Shown here piece by piece: positions 22,646 to 29,976 of a stretch of DNA of 64,000 bases. The notes beneath the pieces are model-generated. The model ran no database searches and was not told where the DNA came from. It saw only the letters and a list, made by a program, of their open reading frames with translations. Both the position numbers and the translations under genes were made by a program. The DNA comes from Streptomyces canus (GTDB taxonomy: Bacteria; Actinomycetota; Actinomycetes; Streptomycetales; Streptomycetaceae). Every line of letters begins with the position of its first letter. Positions within the stretch are counted from its first letter, which is position 1. The stretch is from assembly GCF_001514145.1 (NCBI RefSeq), contig NZ_KQ948659.1, positions 489,454-553,453 on the forward strand, given 5' to 3'.

Positions 22646-24469
22646 TTACGGCTTGAAGCGCAGCACCTGCGGGTCGTGGTCGCTGATCTGGTCGTGGAAC
22701 TCCGAGTTGATGTGCACGCTGTCGTACTCGAAGTCGCAGCCGCGCCGGATCGACGGGCTGACCAGGATCTGGTCCAGGACCTGCTGGTTGCCCTGGTAGT
22801 CGTAGGTGTAACGCTCGCTCCTGGGCAGTGACTTGATCGCCGACCAGAGCTCGCCGTCACCCTCCAGGATCTTCGCGGTGTCGGAGAACTCGAAGTCGTT
22901 GATGTCGCCGAGGGCGATGACGTCCGCGTTCTTCTGGGTGTCGAGGATGTCCTTGACGAAGGCGTTGACCAGCGTCGCCTGCTGGTGGCGCTGGATCTCC
23001 GAGCTGCGCGGCACCGGCTGGGTCGCCGAGCTCAGACCGAAGTCGCCGCCCTTGGAGTTGAGGTGGTTGGCGATCACGAAGACCGTGCGGCCACGGAAGA
23101 CGAACTCGCCGGCCAGCGGCTTGCGGCTGCTGTTCCAGGCCGTGTTCGTGGGGTCGATACGGCCCGGGGAGACCGTCAGCGCGGCCTTCCCGTGGGTCTT
23201 CGTCACGCCGACGGCCGTCGTGGCGTCGCCGCCCGCGCGGTCCGTGAAGGAGACCCGCTCGGGGTTGAAGAGGAACACCTGGCGGATGTTGCCGCCCGGC
23301 TCGCCGCCGTCGGTGTCGTTGGCCGGGTCGATCGAGCGCGACTCGTACCTCGGGCCGCCCGCCGCGACGATCGCGTCGATCAGCTTGTTCACCGTCACGT
23401 CGGCGGCGGTCGTGCCGTCGTCCTTGGCGCCGTTGTTGTCCTGGATCTCCTCCAGGGACACGATGTCGGGCGACTTCAGGTTGTTCACGATCGCGGAGGC
23501 GTGCTCCTCGAAGGTGGCGTCGGTCGGGTCGAGGTTCTCGACGTTGTACGTCGCGACCGCCAGCTCACCGTTCTTCTGCTTCTGCGTGGTCTCCCGCTCG
23601 AGACCGGCGCTCTTCAGCGTGCCGATCTCGTTCGCCACCAGGGTGTAGCCGCCGAACTGGTTGTAGTCCAGCGGGCCCGCGGTGGAGCCGGTCAGGACGT
23701 CACCGACGTTCGCGACGGGGAAGGCGGAGGTCGAGCCCAGCGACTGGATCTGCAGCCGTCCGGTGTTCTGCGACGTGTAGGAGCCGTAGAGGGTGCCGCC
23801 GCGGCGGGTGGTGTTCTCGCGCGGCTTCACCGTCACCCACAGCTCGGTGTACGGGTCGGTCGCGCCGACCACGCGGGTGTCGGCGACCTTGACGTTCATG
23901 CCCTCCAGGGACTCGTAGAAGTCCAGGGCGTACTTCTTCGGCTCCAGCGTCAGGCCGTTGATCGAGTTGCCCGCGGCGGGGTCGCCCGCCGGGGCGTAGG
24001 CGGCCGGCACCGACTTCGCGTCGATCACCGTGGCCGCGGGGACCGTGTTGCCGCTGGAGACGACCGTGACGGTCGGCTTGGTGATCTCGGTCAGCGACTG
24101 GTTCCCGGTCGACGCGCCGCCCGGGACGTACTCCGAGACCGTGCCGGTGACCGTGACGGCGTCACCGACGGCGACCTTCGGGGTGGAGCTGGTGAAGACG
24201 AACACGCCCTCACTGGTGGCCGGGTCGGCGTCGGGGTTCGGATCCTGGATCCAGAAACCCTTGGAGGAGCCGTAGGTGCGCACACCGGTGACGATTCCGG
24301 CCACATCCGCGACCTTCTGACCGGCGTACGGGGATATCCGGGTCGCGCCCTGGATGTCATGGATGCTGACGCCGGCTGCGTGGGCGGGCGAGACGAGGAC
24401 GACGGTGGAGGCCGCCGACAGGGCGGCGACGGTGAGCGCGGCGAGACGCGCGGACTTCTTGCTCGGCAA
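22646..24469 (-). CDS. Secreted endonuclease/exonuclease/phosphatase-family nuclease
   Basis: 607 residues. The signal peptide ends near AHA-AG (about residue 30). An OB-fold/lamin-like region (IQDPNPDADPATSEGVFVFTSSTPKVAVGDAVTVTGTVSEY) precedes a C-terminal EEP catalytic domain: ATYNVENLDP, SPDIVSLEEIQDN, FVIANHLNSKGGD, VIALGDINDFE and ISDHDPQVLRF carry the metal and catalytic residues. This is the ExeM/NucH architecture of extracellular DNases. The start is a TTG at 24469, supported by GGAGGG 6 bp upstream; no ATG fits the signal peptide. It would release phosphate and nucleosides from external DNA. Confidence 0.87.
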   Translation of the reverse strand: MPSKKSARLAALTVAALSAASTVVLVSPAHAAGVSIHDIQGATRISPYAGQKVADVAGIVTGVRTYGSSKGFWIQDPNPDADPATSEGVFVFTSSTPKVAVGDAVTVTGTVSEYVPGGASTGNQSLTEITKPTVTVVSSGNTVPAATVIDAKSVPAAYAPAGDPAAGNSINGLTLEPKKYALDFYESLEGMNVKVADTRVVGATDPYTELWVTVKPRENTTRRGGTLYGSYTSQNTGRLQIQSLGSTSAFPVANVGDVLTGSTAGPLDYNQFGGYTLVANEIGTLKSAGLERETTQKQKNGELAVATYNVENLDPTDATFEEHASAIVNNLKSPDIVSLEEIQDNNGAKDDGTTAADVTVNKLIDAIVAAGGPRYESRSIDPANDTDGGEPGGNIRQVFLFNPERVSFTDRAGGDATTAVGVTKTHGKAALTVSPGRIDPTNTAWNSSRKPLAGEFVFRGRTVFVIANHLNSKGGDFGLSSATQPVPRSSEIQRHQQATLVNAFVKDILDTQKNADVIALGDINDFEFSDTAKILEGDGELWSAIKSLPRSERYTYDYQGNQQVLDQILVSPSIRRGCDFEYDSVHINSEFHDQISDHDPQVLRFKP

Positions 24470-24551
24470 CGGGATCCCTCCGGGGACGAACGTAGGCGCC
24501 GGGACGAGGGTGACGTGGAACGGTGGGAGCCGCGACCTGTGGGGCGGTGGC

Positions 24552-24604
24552 GACGCGCGTAGAAAATACAGTGAACAGATGTCCGCCGGATTTCTACGCG
24601 CGTC
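24552..24604. promoter_or_regulatory. Perfect 14-bp inverted repeat upstream of the secreted nuclease
   Basis: GACGCGCGTAGAAA (24552-24565) and TTTCTACGCGCGTC (24591-24604) are exact reverse complements separated by 25 bp. They lie 83-135 bp upstream of the TTG start. Either two operators for one regulator or a long RNA hairpin in the leader. Confidence 0.6.
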
Positions 24605-24744
24605 AATCTCCTGCCTGGTCAGCCCAGTTGTCAAGGTTTCAGCCATGTACGGACCCTGTCGGGGACATGAACCGGGCGGCATAGGTGGATATCCGTCTAC
24701 GCTGAGCGGTTGAGTGGCACGACGCGTCCTAGGAGAACCAGCCG

Positions 24745-26166
24745 ATGTCAGACAGCTCCCCCCTGCCGCCGGTGCGGCTGCATCCCGAAGCGGAGCTGGC
24801 GCGGGACGCCCTGTCCACGCCGCTGCTCGCCCGGGCCGCCCGGCTCGCCCGCTGGGCCGGCCAGGACACGCGGGTCGACGCCGGGGGCGGACTCGTCGAG
24901 GAGCAGCTGCCCACGGCGGCCGCCCACCTCGGACTGACCGGGGAGGAGGCGGCGGCGAGTGCGAGCGAGGCCTGGCGGGTGGCCGTCGACACCGGGCTCG
25001 TCGCGATCGTCGACGAGGAGGAGGGCACGGTCGCCACCGGCGAGGACCTGGCCCTGCTGTCCGGGTCCCCGCAGGACGTGCTCGCCGTGTGGCTCACGGC
25101 GCTGGAGACGGCGCTGGCCGACGCCAGCGTGCCGGATCTGGACGACCTGGTCGACGCCATGGACGGCGGCGGCGAGATCGACTTCGCCTCCCTGGACTGG
25201 GACCCGCAGGCCGAGCAGGAGTTCCTCGACGGTGTGCTCGCAAACCTCTACCTGCTCACGGTCAGCGAGGACGGTCCCGGCGACGGACCCGTGCCGCTGC
25301 CCGCCCTCGCCGCGTCGATGATCGTGCCGAGCGACATGGGCGAACCGACCAACGACGTCCTGGAGCAGGTGTCCGACGCGATGATGCGGCTGGACGACCA
25401 GTTCCGGGTCCTGGAGCCGGTGGGGATCGTCGAGTACCAGCCCGTCGACGAGGCGCTGATGGCGGACACCGACGAGGAGCCCGCGGTCGTCGACGAGACC
25501 GACGTCTCCCGGTACGGCATGGTCCGGCTCACCCCGCTCGGGCTGTACGGGCTGCGGTCCCGGCTGCTGGAGGCGGGCATCCCGGCACCGGCCGTCGGCG
25601 ACCTCGCCGACAAGGGAGCGGACGCGCTGCTCGACGGGACCTCGACGTTCCCGCCCTCCGCCGCGCAGGCCGAGACCGAGCAGTGGCTGGACCGGCGGGA
25701 ACCTCTCGCGGCGGCCCGGGAACTGCTGACGGCGGCCCGGGGGAGCGACGCGGGCGCACCCTTGCGCAGGCTGCGGTGTCAGCAGGCGCTGTCCTTGGTC
25801 GGCGCGGTCGCCGAACCCGCGTTGCGGGAGGTCCTCGACGACGCCGAGCTGGGCGGGCTGGCCCGGGTCTGGCTGACCGAGCGGGGGTTCGGGGATGTGC
25901 CCCCGCCGTCCCAGGACATGGTGTTCTGGCTGACCGTCGACACGATCGCCGCGCAGCTCGCCGCGGAGGGCAACTCCGAGGAGTTGCAGGGGCTGGTGGA
26001 AGGACTGGCCCAGCAGCACGGCGGGTTCTTCGCGGCGGCCTGGCGGGTCGACCACCCGGCCACCGCGGATGTGCTGGAGGCGATGGGGCGGTTGCATCCG
26101 GACAAGCGGGTGGCGAAGGAGGCGCGGAAGGCTGCGTTCAAGGCGCGGTCGCAGCAAGGGGGGTGA
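24745..26166 (+). CDS. Conserved hypothetical protein, acidic and helical
   Basis: 473 residues, strongly acidic, no signal peptide or membrane segment. N-terminal region SPLPPVRLHPEAELARDALSTPLLARAARLARWAG; a winged-helix-like stretch (VRLTPLGLYGLRSRLLEAGI) in the middle; C-terminal HEAT-like helices (ADVLEAMGRLHPDKRVAKEARKAAFKARS). AGGAGA lies 9 bp upstream of the ATG. It resembles proteins annotated only as hypothetical in streptomycetes; no function can be assigned. Confidence 0.8.
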   Translation: MSDSSPLPPVRLHPEAELARDALSTPLLARAARLARWAGQDTRVDAGGGLVEEQLPTAAAHLGLTGEEAAASASEAWRVAVDTGLVAIVDEEEGTVATGEDLALLSGSPQDVLAVWLTALETALADASVPDLDDLVDAMDGGGEIDFASLDWDPQAEQEFLDGVLANLYLLTVSEDGPGDGPVPLPALAASMIVPSDMGEPTNDVLEQVSDAMMRLDDQFRVLEPVGIVEYQPVDEALMADTDEEPAVVDETDVSRYGMVRLTPLGLYGLRSRLLEAGIPAPAVGDLADKGADALLDGTSTFPPSAAQAETEQWLDRREPLAAARELLTAARGSDAGAPLRRLRCQQALSLVGAVAEPALREVLDDAELGGLARVWLTERGFGDVPPPSQDMVFWLTVDTIAAQLAAEGNSEELQGLVEGLAQQHGGFFAAAWRVDHPATADVLEAMGRLHPDKRVAKEARKAAFKARSQQGG

Positions 26167-26180
26167 GGGCGGCTTGCGAG

Positions 26181-26257
26181 TGCGGGTCCGCTGTGGCTGG
26201 TCGCGCCCGCGCGGCGGAGCCGCATATCGACACAGCCCCGCGCCCCTGGAGGGGCGC
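26181..26257. repeat. Dispersed Streptomyces intergenic repeat (copy A) ending in a terminator-like hairpin
   Basis: Begins TGCGGGTCCGCTGTGGCTGG followed by TCGCG and ends CCCCGCGCCCCT; the same two blocks recur at 52660-52701. It contains a GCGGCGGAGCCGC palindrome and closes with a hairpin GCGCCCC-TGGA-GGGGCGC (26240-26257) followed by TTT, which can terminate the upstream gene. Confidence 0.7.
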
Positions 26258-26309
26258 TTTCCGTGCCCTTTGTCGATTCATGGAACCGGGTGCGCTGAAG
26301 TCTCCTGGC

Positions 26310-26331
26310 GTTCAACCGGTGTTCAGATGTG
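26310..26331 (+). promoter_or_regulatory. PHO box (PhoP direct repeats) upstream of phoX
   Basis: Two 11-bp direct repeat units, GTTCAACCGGT (26310-26320) and GTTCAGATGTG (26321-26331), start with GTTCA exactly 11 bp apart, the format of Streptomyces PhoP sites (GTTCACC-type units). The box lies about 70-90 bp before the PhoX start, fitting activation under phosphate limitation. Confidence 0.7.
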
Positions 26332-26399
26332 GGCGGGACCGTTGCGCCGACCCGAGGTCCCCCACCCTCCACGGCATACCCACCGTCTCAGGAGACACC

Positions 26400-27845
26400 A
26401 TGTCGCTCACCCGCAGGGACTTTGCCGCGAAATCCGCGATCACCGGAGCCGGTGTCGCGCTGGCGGGCACTGTCGGCGCCCTCGCCACCGCACCCAACGC
26501 GCTCGCGGCCACCGACGTCGAGAGCGAGGGCGCGGAGATCGCGGGCGCCCACCACGGAGTCGGCCACGGGCCGCTGATCCCCGACCCCGACGGCCTGCTC
26601 GCGCTGCCCGCCGGGTTCACGTACGAGGTCATCACCTACAGCGGCAGGACCAAGCTGGAGTCCGGCGAGTTCACCCCGTCCAACCACGACGGTACGGCCA
26701 CCTTCTGCGGCCCCCGCGGCGCGACCCTCCTGGTCAACAACCACGAGCTCAAGGGCCCGCGTGCCAACTGGCCGCACCCCGTGCCGCTCACCGAGGGCCT
26801 CGTCTACGACCCCGCCGCCTCCGGTGGCTGCACGGTCGTCGAGGTCCGCCACGGGCATGTCGCCGAGTGGGTCGGCATCGCCGGCACCTCCACCAACTGC
26901 GCGGGCGGCAGCACCCCTTGGGGCACCTGGCTCACCGGCGAGGAGACCGAGGACAAGGCCGGCCAGAACGGCATGACCAAGGACCACGGCTACATCTTCG
27001 AGGTCGACCCCGAGGACCGCCGCGCCAACCGCGACCCCAAGCCCGTCAAGGCGTTCGGCCGGTACGCCCACGAGGCGGTCGTCATCGACCCCAAGCGCGG
27101 CCACGCCTACCTGACCGAGGACGCTTCCGGCCCCAACGGCCTGCTCTTCCGCTGGACCCCGCCGGCGGGCTTCCACCACGGCCGCGGCAAGCTGCGCACC
27201 CTCGCCGACAACGCGGGGGTCCTGCAGGCCTTCAAGTGCTTCGACTCCGGCGGCAAGTTCGTCGACGACCTCTCCCGCGCCACCAGGATCGGTACGGTGT
27301 ACGGCGTCGACTGGGTCGACGTGCCCGACCGCGACGCCAAGACGGTCTCCGTCCGCAAGCAGTTCACCGACGGCCAGGTCACCCGCGCCCGCAAGCTCGA
27401 GGGCATGTGGTGGGGCGACGGCGGCGCGTACGTCGTCTCCTCGTACGCCCGTGAGGAGAGCCCCGTCCAGCACGACGGCCAGGTCTGGTTCTACGACCCC
27501 AAGCGCCGCACCCTCACGCTCAAGGTCCTCCTCGGCGTGAACCCCGACCCGTCCAAGGACGGCGCCTTCGACGGCCCCGACAACATCACCGTCTCCCCGT
27601 ACGGCGGCCTGGTCATCGCCGAGGACGGCGAGGGCGTCCAGCACCTGTTCGGCGCCACCGAGAGCGGCCGCACGTACCCGATCGCCCGCAATGAACTGAA
27701 CCAGGGCACCGAAGAGGAGCCCGAGTACAGCGAGTTCACCGGCGTCACCTTCTCGCCCGACGGCCGGACGCTGTACGCCAACATCCAGACTCCGGGGATC
27801 ATGCTGGCGATCACGGGGCCGTGGAAGCGGCAGAAGCGCGGCTGA
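26400..27845 (+). CDS. phoX: PhoX-family (DUF839) alkaline phosphatase, Tat-exported
   Basis: 481 residues. A Tat signal (SLTRRDFAAKSAITGAGVALAG, cleavage near ALA-AT) is followed by a DUF839 beta-propeller domain. Family segments are seen: LLVNNHELKG, GIAGTSTNCAGGSTPWGTWLTGEET and FDGPDNITVSPYGGLVIAEDGEG, including the Cys, Glu and Asn residues that hold the iron-calcium cofactor in PhoX. It removes phosphate from organic phosphoesters outside the cell. ATG at 26400 follows AGGAGA. The PHO box upstream supports phosphate control. The secreted nuclease 2 kb away could act in the same scavenging task. Confidence 0.88.
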   Translation: MSLTRRDFAAKSAITGAGVALAGTVGALATAPNALAATDVESEGAEIAGAHHGVGHGPLIPDPDGLLALPAGFTYEVITYSGRTKLESGEFTPSNHDGTATFCGPRGATLLVNNHELKGPRANWPHPVPLTEGLVYDPAASGGCTVVEVRHGHVAEWVGIAGTSTNCAGGSTPWGTWLTGEETEDKAGQNGMTKDHGYIFEVDPEDRRANRDPKPVKAFGRYAHEAVVIDPKRGHAYLTEDASGPNGLLFRWTPPAGFHHGRGKLRTLADNAGVLQAFKCFDSGGKFVDDLSRATRIGTVYGVDWVDVPDRDAKTVSVRKQFTDGQVTRARKLEGMWWGDGGAYVVSSYAREESPVQHDGQVWFYDPKRRTLTLKVLLGVNPDPSKDGAFDGPDNITVSPYGGLVIAEDGEGVQHLFGATESGRTYPIARNELNQGTEEEPEYSEFTGVTFSPDGRTLYANIQTPGIMLAITGPWKRQKRG

Positions 27846-27890
27846 ATTTAATTCGCTCGCCCGGCCCGCGGCACGCCTCCTAGAGTGATG

Positions 27891-28053
27891 AACGTCCAGG
27901 TGCGAAGGCAGGACCTACTTCCACTCATAATGGGGCGGCCGCGGGTTCGAGTCCCGCCACCGGCACAACGAGCCGGTGTAGCTCAGGGGTTAGAGCACCT
28001 AATGTCGGTTCCGCCGATCTGAACTCTGGACACCACAACTTCACGCACCTCCC
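27891..28053 (+). ncRNA. Candidate Y RNA 1 (YrlA-type, permuted tRNA module)
   Basis: Structure read from sequence: outer stem 27898-27904/28044-28050 (AGGTGCG/CGCACCT), then a CA bulge and AAG/CTT (27905-27907/28039-28041), giving a CGAAG motif like that of Ro-binding Y RNA stems. Inner stem GGCGG/CCGCC (27934-27938/28011-28015). T-arm: GCGGG-TTCGAGT-CCCGC (27941-27957). The 3' acceptor strand CACCGGC (27958-27964), loop ACAACGA, and the 5' acceptor strand GCCGGTG (27972-27978) make a perfect 7-bp stem. Then T8-A9 and D-arm GCTC-AGGGGTTA-GAGC (27981-27996). The tRNA order is thus circularly permuted and the anticodon arm is replaced by the outer stem. TAGAGT (27881-27886) fits a -10 for a start near 27893. 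A Ro60/Rsr homologue lies downstream. Exact ends are estimates. Confidence 0.78.
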
Positions 28054-28067
28054 GGTGCGAGCATTTT
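28044..28067 (+). terminator. Possible terminator hairpin of Y RNA 1
   Basis: CGCACC-TCCC-GGTGCG (28044-28059) is a 6-bp hairpin followed, after AGCA, by TTTT (28064-28067). The 5' arm is the same CGCACC that can close the Y RNA outer stem, so the two pairings are mutually exclusive. Confidence 0.5.
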
Positions 28068-28090
28068 GATCTCGGGAGGCGCAGCTCATG

Positions 28091-28250
28091 GTGGGTGCCC
28101 GGTGCGCAGGCAGCGGATACTTCGGGAACTGGTGGGGGGAAAGCCCTCGTGCGGGTTCGAATCCCGTCATCGACCCGGGGTCGATGTGGCGGAACGGAAG
28201 ACGCGCCAGTTTATAAGCACCGCAGTCGACTTCGACCTCGGGCACCCTCC
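28091..28250 (+). ncRNA. Candidate Y RNA 2 (YrlA-type, permuted tRNA module)
   Basis: Outer stem GGGTGCCC/GGGCACCC (28093-28100/28240-28247, 8 bp perfect). A 5' motif GGTGCGCAGGCAG (28101-28113) agrees at 12 of 13 positions with RNA 1 (27899-27911). Core-closing helix 28128-28134/28218-28226 with a 2-nt bulge. T-arm GCGGG-TTCGAAT-CCCGT (28151-28167, one G-U). The 3' acceptor strand CATCGAC (28168-28174), loop CCGGG, and the 5' acceptor strand GTCGATG (28180-28186) make a perfect 7-bp stem. Then T8 and D-arm GCG-GAACGGAAGA-CGC (28189-28204), a 3-bp stem as in leucine-type tRNAs. The order is permuted as in RNA 1. It ends about 50 bp before the Ro gene and may be made from the same transcript. 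Ends are estimates. Confidence 0.75.
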
Positions 28251-28299
28251 ATTTGCTGCGTCTCCCTCCGAAACGGAAACGAATTCGGGGGAATTCACC

Positions 28300-29880
28300 A
28301 TGACGCGATTCAACAAGAAGGCCGCGCGGGCCCGTCCCACCTCGCGAGTGACGTCGACGGGACGCATCCTGCGGACGTACGAGGGCGGCCGGGGCCGTGA
28401 GCGTGACGCACGCTCCGAGCTGTTCCTGCTCGCGGTCGCCAACTTCGTCTCCCAGCAGACCCCTTACGAGTCCGGCGCGGACCGCGACGACCGGTTCGCC
28501 ACGCTCGTACGGCAGCTCGCCGTCACCGACCCGGCCTGGACCGCCGGCCTGCTCGGCTGGCTGCGCGGCGAGGGCAACCTCCGTACCGCCTCGATCGTGG
28601 GCGCTGCCGAGTACGTCAAGGCGCGCCTCGACGCGGGCGCCACCGACGGCCCCTCGAACCGCCAGGTCGTGGCCTCCGTACTCCAGCGGCCCGACGAGCC
28701 CGGCGAGTTCCTCGGGTACTGGACGGCGCAGTACGGCCGTAACGTCCCGAAGCCCGTCAAGCGCGGGATCGCCGACGCCGTACGCCGTCTGTACAGCGGC
28801 AAGTCGCTGCTGAAGTACGACACCGCGTCCAAGGGCTACCGTTTCGGCGACATCCTCAACCTCGTGCACGCGGCGCCGGACCCGGACAAGCCGTGGCAGG
28901 GCGAGCTGTTCCAGTACGCCCTCGACCGGCGGCACAACCCGGACACGGCCGTGCCGCCCGAGTCGAGCCGGGTCCTGACCGCGCACCGCGAGCTGATGGC
29001 GGTGCCGCCCGGCCGGCGGTGTGCGGTGGTCACGTCCGAGGGCGGGGCCGAGCGGCTGGCCGCGGCCGGGATGACGTGGGAGGCGCTGGCCGGCTGGCTG
29101 CAGGGCCCGATGGACAGGGCGGCCTGGGAGGCCGTGATCCCGTCCATGGGCGCGATGGCACTGCTCCGCAACCTGCGCAACTTCGACGAGGCCGGGGTCT
29201 CCGACGAGGTCGCGGCCCAGGTGGCGGCCCGGATCAGCGACCCGGCGGAGGTCGTACGCTCGCGGCAGTTCCCGTTCCGGTACCTCGCCGCGTACCAGCA
29301 CGCGCCGTCGCTGCGCTGGTCCCACCCGCTGGAGCAGGCGCTCGGCCACTCGCTGGCCAACGTGCCCGCGCTGCCCGGCCGGACCCTGGTGCTCGTCGAC
29401 CGCTCCGGCTCGATGTGGACGCGGCTGTCCGACCGCTCGCGGCTCAACCGGGCCGACGCGGCGGCGATCTTCGGCACGGCGCTCGCGCTGCGGGCGGCCG
29501 ACGCGGATCTCGTCGAGTTCGGCACCACGAGCCGGCGTCTGTCCTTCGGCGAGGGCGAGTCGGTGCTGAAGATCCTCGGCCGCTTCGGCGACCTGGGCGG
29601 CACCGACACCACCTCGGCCGTCCGCGCGCACTACCGGGGACAGGACCGGGTGCTGATCGTCACCGACGAGCAGTACACGTACAACCGGCACGGCGGCCCG
29701 ACCGAGCAGATCCCGGCCGAGGTACCGGTCTACACCTGGAACCTCGCCGGGTACCGGGCGGGCCACGGCCCCTCCGGCACCGGCAACCGCCACACCTTCG
29801 GGGGTCTCTCGGACGCGGCCTTCCGGATGGTTCCGCTGCTCGAGGCGGCCCAGGATGCCGACTGGCCCTGGGCTGCCTGA
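28300..29880 (+). CDS. rsr: Ro60/Rsr homologue (TROVE domain plus von Willebrand A domain)
   Basis: 526 residues. The N-terminal TROVE domain (about residues 20-340; RILRTYEGGRGRERDARSELFLLAVANFVSQQ, YVKARLDAG, FLRNLRNF-like ALLRNLRNFDEAGV) is a HEAT-repeat ring that binds Y RNAs and misfolded RNAs. The C-terminal vWA domain has an intact MIDAS: D367-R-S-G-S, a Thr in GGTDTTSAV and the D in VLIVTDEQYT. Bacterial Rsr proteins work with Y RNAs and exoribonucleases such as PNPase in RNA decay and stress survival. GGGGGAA is 8-14 bp upstream of the ATG. The two RNA candidates directly upstream fit its ligand. Confidence 0.92.
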   Translation: MTRFNKKAARARPTSRVTSTGRILRTYEGGRGRERDARSELFLLAVANFVSQQTPYESGADRDDRFATLVRQLAVTDPAWTAGLLGWLRGEGNLRTASIVGAAEYVKARLDAGATDGPSNRQVVASVLQRPDEPGEFLGYWTAQYGRNVPKPVKRGIADAVRRLYSGKSLLKYDTASKGYRFGDILNLVHAAPDPDKPWQGELFQYALDRRHNPDTAVPPESSRVLTAHRELMAVPPGRRCAVVTSEGGAERLAAAGMTWEALAGWLQGPMDRAAWEAVIPSMGAMALLRNLRNFDEAGVSDEVAAQVAARISDPAEVVRSRQFPFRYLAAYQHAPSLRWSHPLEQALGHSLANVPALPGRTLVLVDRSGSMWTRLSDRSRLNRADAAAIFGTALALRAADADLVEFGTTSRRLSFGEGESVLKILGRFGDLGGTDTTSAVRAHYRGQDRVLIVTDEQYTYNRHGGPTEQIPAEVPVYTWNLAGYRAGHGPSGTGNRHTFGGLSDAAFRMVPLLEAAQDADWPWAA

Positions 29881-29889
29881 GCCCCGAGC

Positions 29890-29922
29890 GTGGCCCGCAC
29901 CTCACGGGGGGGTGCGGGCCAC
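29890..29922 (+). terminator. Strong hairpin after the Ro60 homologue gene
   Basis: Perfect 12-bp stem GTGGCCCGCACC/GGTGCGGGCCAC with a 9-nt loop starting 9 bp after the stop codon. There is no T-tract, as is common in this genus. Confidence 0.75.
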
Positions 29923-29938
29923 TGGCATGCCCGCACCC

Positions 29939-29972
29939 TTGTGCGCGGCGTTCATTGACATCTAACATTTCA
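29939..29972 (+). promoter_or_regulatory. Leaderless promoter and operator of the GntR gene
   Basis: TTGTGC (29939-29944), 18 bp, TAACAT (29963-29968), then 8 bp to the ATG at 29977: a promoter that would start at or near the start codon. Over it lies an imperfect dyad TGACAT-N5-ATTTCA (29956-29972; 5 of 6 pairs), a likely GntR/FCD site for autoregulation. Confidence 0.5.
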
Positions 29973-29976
29973 GTTC

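Noticed and set aside
24560..24600. PHO box for the secreted nuclease (minus strand GTTCACTGTAT)
   Set aside because: Only one GTTCAC unit is present; the preceding 11 bases do not form a second unit.
24714..27845. Single 1043-residue protein ending in PhoX
   Set aside because: The N-terminal part is the off-frame shadow of the gene at 24745-26166; PhoX starts with its Tat signal at 26400 behind a PHO box.
27941..28206. Ordinary tRNA genes (T-arm and D-arm sequences are perfect)
   Set aside because: The T-arm precedes the D-arm, there is no anticodon arm in the right place, and the acceptor strands are joined by a 5-7 nt loop. They fit permuted Y RNA modules instead.
29955..29960. TTGACA as a -35 box of the GntR gene
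   Set aside because: A -10 at the required distance would fall inside the coding region; the TAACAT element with the weaker TTGTGC fits better.
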